Assembly: GCA_001603415.1 (NCBI GenBank)
Contig: LUYY01000055.1
Coordinates: 1 to 18,030, forward strand
Direction of reading: 5' to 3'
Length of the DNA: 18,030 nt
From: Bacteroidales bacterium Bact_07
GTDB lineage: Bacteria; Bacteroidota; Bacteroidia; Bacteroidales; Tenuifilaceae
The notes beneath the pieces are model-generated. The model saw only the letters and a program-made list of their open reading frames with translations. It did not search any database and was not told where the DNA came from. The stretch's first letter is position 1. Each line of letters starts with the position of its first letter. The position numbers and the translations under genes are program-made. Positions 15,644-18,030 of this stretch are shown here, one piece after another.

Positions 15644-17932
15644 TTAGGAAAGCAGTCGGGACAGTAATTCAATAAGCTTTTCTTTATCAATTGGCTTGGC
15701 GATATGATCGTCGCACCCAGCATCTATCGATTTTTGCCTATCGGTATCCATGGCATTTGCCGTTTGCGCTATCACCTTAACATGCGGCTGGGCTTGCTTA
15801 ATCTTCGATACCAGCTCGTAACCCGACATATCGGGTAGGTAAACATCAACCAAAGCAATATCAATTTTAACCTTGTCGTTCAGAATTGTTGTAACATCTT
15901 TCCCACATGCAGCCTGTAGTAGTACAGCACCAGTCCCCTTGAGCATCTCCCTTAAAAGCAGAGCCGAAGGCTCGTTATCCTCAACAATTAGCAGAACCTT
16001 ATTTTTCAATTTTGATTTGGATGCTTTAACCGGCACCTCCACCTGTTGACCCGGGGAGGCTATACTAATGGGTATTTCGAACCAGAAGGTTGACCCAACA
16101 TCGGGTCGGGAATCAAGGCCAATTCGGCCACCCATAGCCTCAACTATTCCTTTACAAATTGATAATCCTAATCCTGAACCGCCATATTCGCGGGTTAGTG
16201 ACCCGTCAATCTGTCTGAATCGCTCAAAAACCGCATCGTGGTATTCCGAATCGATTCCAATACCCGTATCTTCCACACTAACGCGGAGTAGGTCGTGTAT
16301 CACGGTATAACCTAAAACTATGCGCCCGCTGTTGGTAAACTTAATGGCATTGTTCAGCAGGTTCATCACTACCTGCTGAAGCCTATCGGGATCGGTTAAC
16401 ACTTCAAGGGCGGCATCGGTAGGACTAAACGACATTTCAATGGAAATGTGGTTTTTATTAACCCTATCGAGCTCAAACTCAGCCGAACGATAGCAGTTGG
16501 CAAAGAGTGAACCCAGCTGAACCGGACGTTTGTATATGGTAAGCTGTTTTGAATCGATTTTTGATATATCGATAATATCGTTAATTAAGCGCATTAAGCG
16601 CTGGGCGTTATCGGAAATGATATCCAAATATCCGTTTACCTCTTCGGGGGTAAGGTTTGGGGTTTCCTTTACCAGCTTTGAAAAACCAACTATTGAGTTC
16701 ATGGGGGTACGAATCTCATGGCTCATATTTGCCAAAAATGCGGTTTTTAATTCATTTGCTTCCTCGGCTCGCTTTAAGCATACTTCAACTTCTTGGTTTT
16801 TCTGCTCCAGTAGGGAGTTATAGTACTTCTGCAACCGTAACCCTTTGTGCCGTGCTCGGGCAAGAATCAGAATAAAAAACAGGATTGCGAGTAACACTAT
16901 AACAAAGGCGACCGCTGAAAATAATAGTCCCTTACTTACCTTAAGCAAACCTTCGTGCTTGTTAATTATTATAGAACCGTGAGGAACTAGTTTTTTATTT
17001 AATGAATGCCTTACTAATTCGGAGTAATCGAGTATTACACTGCAAGGGCCTTCGGCCGGAGGAATTGTTGATGGCGAAACCCCTTTAAGCATTAAACGGG
17101 CAAGCTCACCTGCCCGGAAACCATGGCTATATCCCGAAATGATTCCACCGCCAACTATACCATGATTTAGGTAAAACGACCATGTACCGTAAATGGGAAC
17201 CTTTACATACCGATTTAAAGAATCGAGAATTGCTTCGTAGGAAAAGTAATTTCCTTTGTTGTCCCTATTAAAAAGTAAAAATAGAATGGCATCGTTACTG
17301 GTTATTGCAGACAATGTATCGATAAGCTCTTGGTAACTTGCGTTGTCAATTATCCTAATGTCAAAACCCGGGTTGTATTTCAAAAGTGTATTTCTGATTC
17401 TATCATGAATAACTTGCCCTGTGGTTGTGTTGTCGGTTATGGCGTAAACAGTTTTTACATCAGGCTGGAGTTGCTTTATTAATTCGAGGTTTGATTTGAT
17501 ATCAACCATCTCATAAATGCCCGTAAAGTTTTTTGGAAAACTTCTTTTCTGGTTCACCCCCATAAAAACCACCGGAACTTTATCTAAACCTTGAACCTCC
17601 TTTACAAGTTCTTCCAATAAAATTGAGGCATCATCGTCGGTAATGGCGATTAGCGAGGGATTTATCTGCTTAATACGGGCAAGCATAAACTGCCTGTAGT
17701 AAGTGCTCGATAGATTTTCGGGATGACGCTTGGTATCGAGATACTCAGCATATATCTCTACAGGCTTTTCAAATTTTTTGATGGCATCGGTAAAGCCTTT
17801 GTTAAGGCTATCGGTCCAACTTAAACCAGTGTGGTAGGAGTTAATTATTAGAACCCTGTAAGGCTCTTCTTTAGCGCTAAGCTGTAAAAGGCCTAGTATG
17901 AGTAAAAGTGAAATTAATGCCTTCCGAAACAT
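15644..17932 (-). CDS. Hybrid sensor histidine kinase with periplasmic binding-protein-like sensor and C-terminal receiver
   Basis: A 762-residue membrane kinase. A signal peptide (about 1-20) leads into a periplasmic domain of about 300 residues that resembles ABC-transporter substrate-binding proteins of the PF04392 type: YRVLIINSYHTGLSWTDSLN, LIAITDDDAS, VPVVFMGVNQ and VKTVYAITDNTTTG. A membrane helix lies at about 335-360. HisKA follows with FLANMSHEIRTPMNS and phosphoacceptor His405. The HATPase shows NLLNNAIKFTNSG, DTGIGI and GGSGLGLSICKGI. The receiver at about 640-762 has the acidic VEDNE, phosphoacceptor Asp696 in ALVDVYLP, the Thr of IAQTANA and Lys of IAKPI, so it looks functional. 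Such proteins autophosphorylate on ligand binding and pass phosphate to their own receiver. No Hpt or DNA-binding output domain is present here, so later partners are elsewhere. The ligand is unknown. Confidence 0.92.
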   Translation of the reverse strand: MFRKALISLLLILGLLQLSAKEEPYRVLIINSYHTGLSWTDSLNKGFTDAIKKFEKPVEIYAEYLDTKRHPENLSSTYYRQFMLARIKQINPSLIAITDDDASILLEELVKEVQGLDKVPVVFMGVNQKRSFPKNFTGIYEMVDIKSNLELIKQLQPDVKTVYAITDNTTTGQVIHDRIRNTLLKYNPGFDIRIIDNASYQELIDTLSAITSNDAILFLLFNRDNKGNYFSYEAILDSLNRYVKVPIYGTWSFYLNHGIVGGGIISGYSHGFRAGELARLMLKGVSPSTIPPAEGPCSVILDYSELVRHSLNKKLVPHGSIIINKHEGLLKVSKGLLFSAVAFVIVLLAILFFILILARARHKGLRLQKYYNSLLEQKNQEVEVCLKRAEEANELKTAFLANMSHEIRTPMNSIVGFSKLVKETPNLTPEEVNGYLDIISDNAQRLMRLINDIIDISKIDSKQLTIYKRPVQLGSLFANCYRSAEFELDRVNKNHISIEMSFSPTDAALEVLTDPDRLQQVVMNLLNNAIKFTNSGRIVLGYTVIHDLLRVSVEDTGIGIDSEYHDAVFERFRQIDGSLTREYGGSGLGLSICKGIVEAMGGRIGLDSRPDVGSTFWFEIPISIASPGQQVEVPVKASKSKLKNKVLLIVEDNEPSALLLREMLKGTGAVLLQAACGKDVTTILNDKVKIDIALVDVYLPDMSGYELVSKIKQAQPHVKVIAQTANAMDTDRQKSIDAGCDDHIAKPIDKEKLIELLSRLLS

Positions 17933-18030
17933 ACCCTATTATGCTACTAACAATTTCACAATTTACAAAAAAGAAAGACATCCCAGCTACTAATCAATAC
18001 CAAAAAAATATCCGATATCTTTTAAGTTTA

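Overview
The window looks like ordinary chromosomal DNA of a member of the Bacteroidota, probably a Bacteroidales/Marinilabiliales-type organism. Several things point there: the TPR-SpoIIE and TPR-histidine kinase architectures, a ComEC without a recognisable catalytic metallo-beta-lactamase domain, a Bacteroidota-style Mpl ligase, the near absence of Shine-Dalgarno sequences, and several matches to the phylum's promoter -7 element TAnnTTTG. The best of these, TTTG-19 bp-TACCTTTG, lies in front of a tRNA-Glu gene. No phage genes, insertion sequences, CRISPR array or plasmid functions were seen.

Layout: (1) 273-2819, plus strand, a secreted/membrane TPR receptor with a cytoplasmic SpoIIE-type phosphatase. 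(2) 2809-5292, minus strand, a GroES-like protein, an OmpH/Skp-like coiled-coil protein and a family 2 glycosyltransferase; a perfect 12-bp hairpin lies between the last two. (3) 5455-9466, plus strand, a small STAS/SpoIIAA-like protein, ComEC and TrkA. (4) 9459-11390, minus strand, a TPR sensor histidine kinase. (5) 11528-15638, plus strand, a membrane-anchored GH25 muramidase, Mpl, a small outer-membrane barrel protein, tRNA-Glu(UUC), ribosomal protein S20 with a clear terminator, and a DMT/EamA transporter. (6) 15644-17932, minus strand, a hybrid histidine kinase with a periplasmic binding-protein-like sensor and a C-terminal receiver.

Themes: three large membrane signalling proteins (one phosphatase, two kinases) sit as orphans without an adjacent DNA-binding response regulator. 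Several genes concern the envelope: muramidase and peptide ligase for peptidoglycan turnover and recycling, an OmpH-like periplasmic protein, a small outer-membrane protein and a glycosyltransferase. The tRNA-Glu and rpsT genes form a short housekeeping unit. All three tail-to-tail gene pairs abut or overlap within about 11 bp, so none has room for a separate terminator.

I did not find a convincing new multi-gene system. The items most worth a second look are the GroES-like paralogue away from any groEL, the hairpin that fills the leader of the glycosyltransferase, the degenerate C-terminal domain of ComEC, and the muramidase-Mpl pair.
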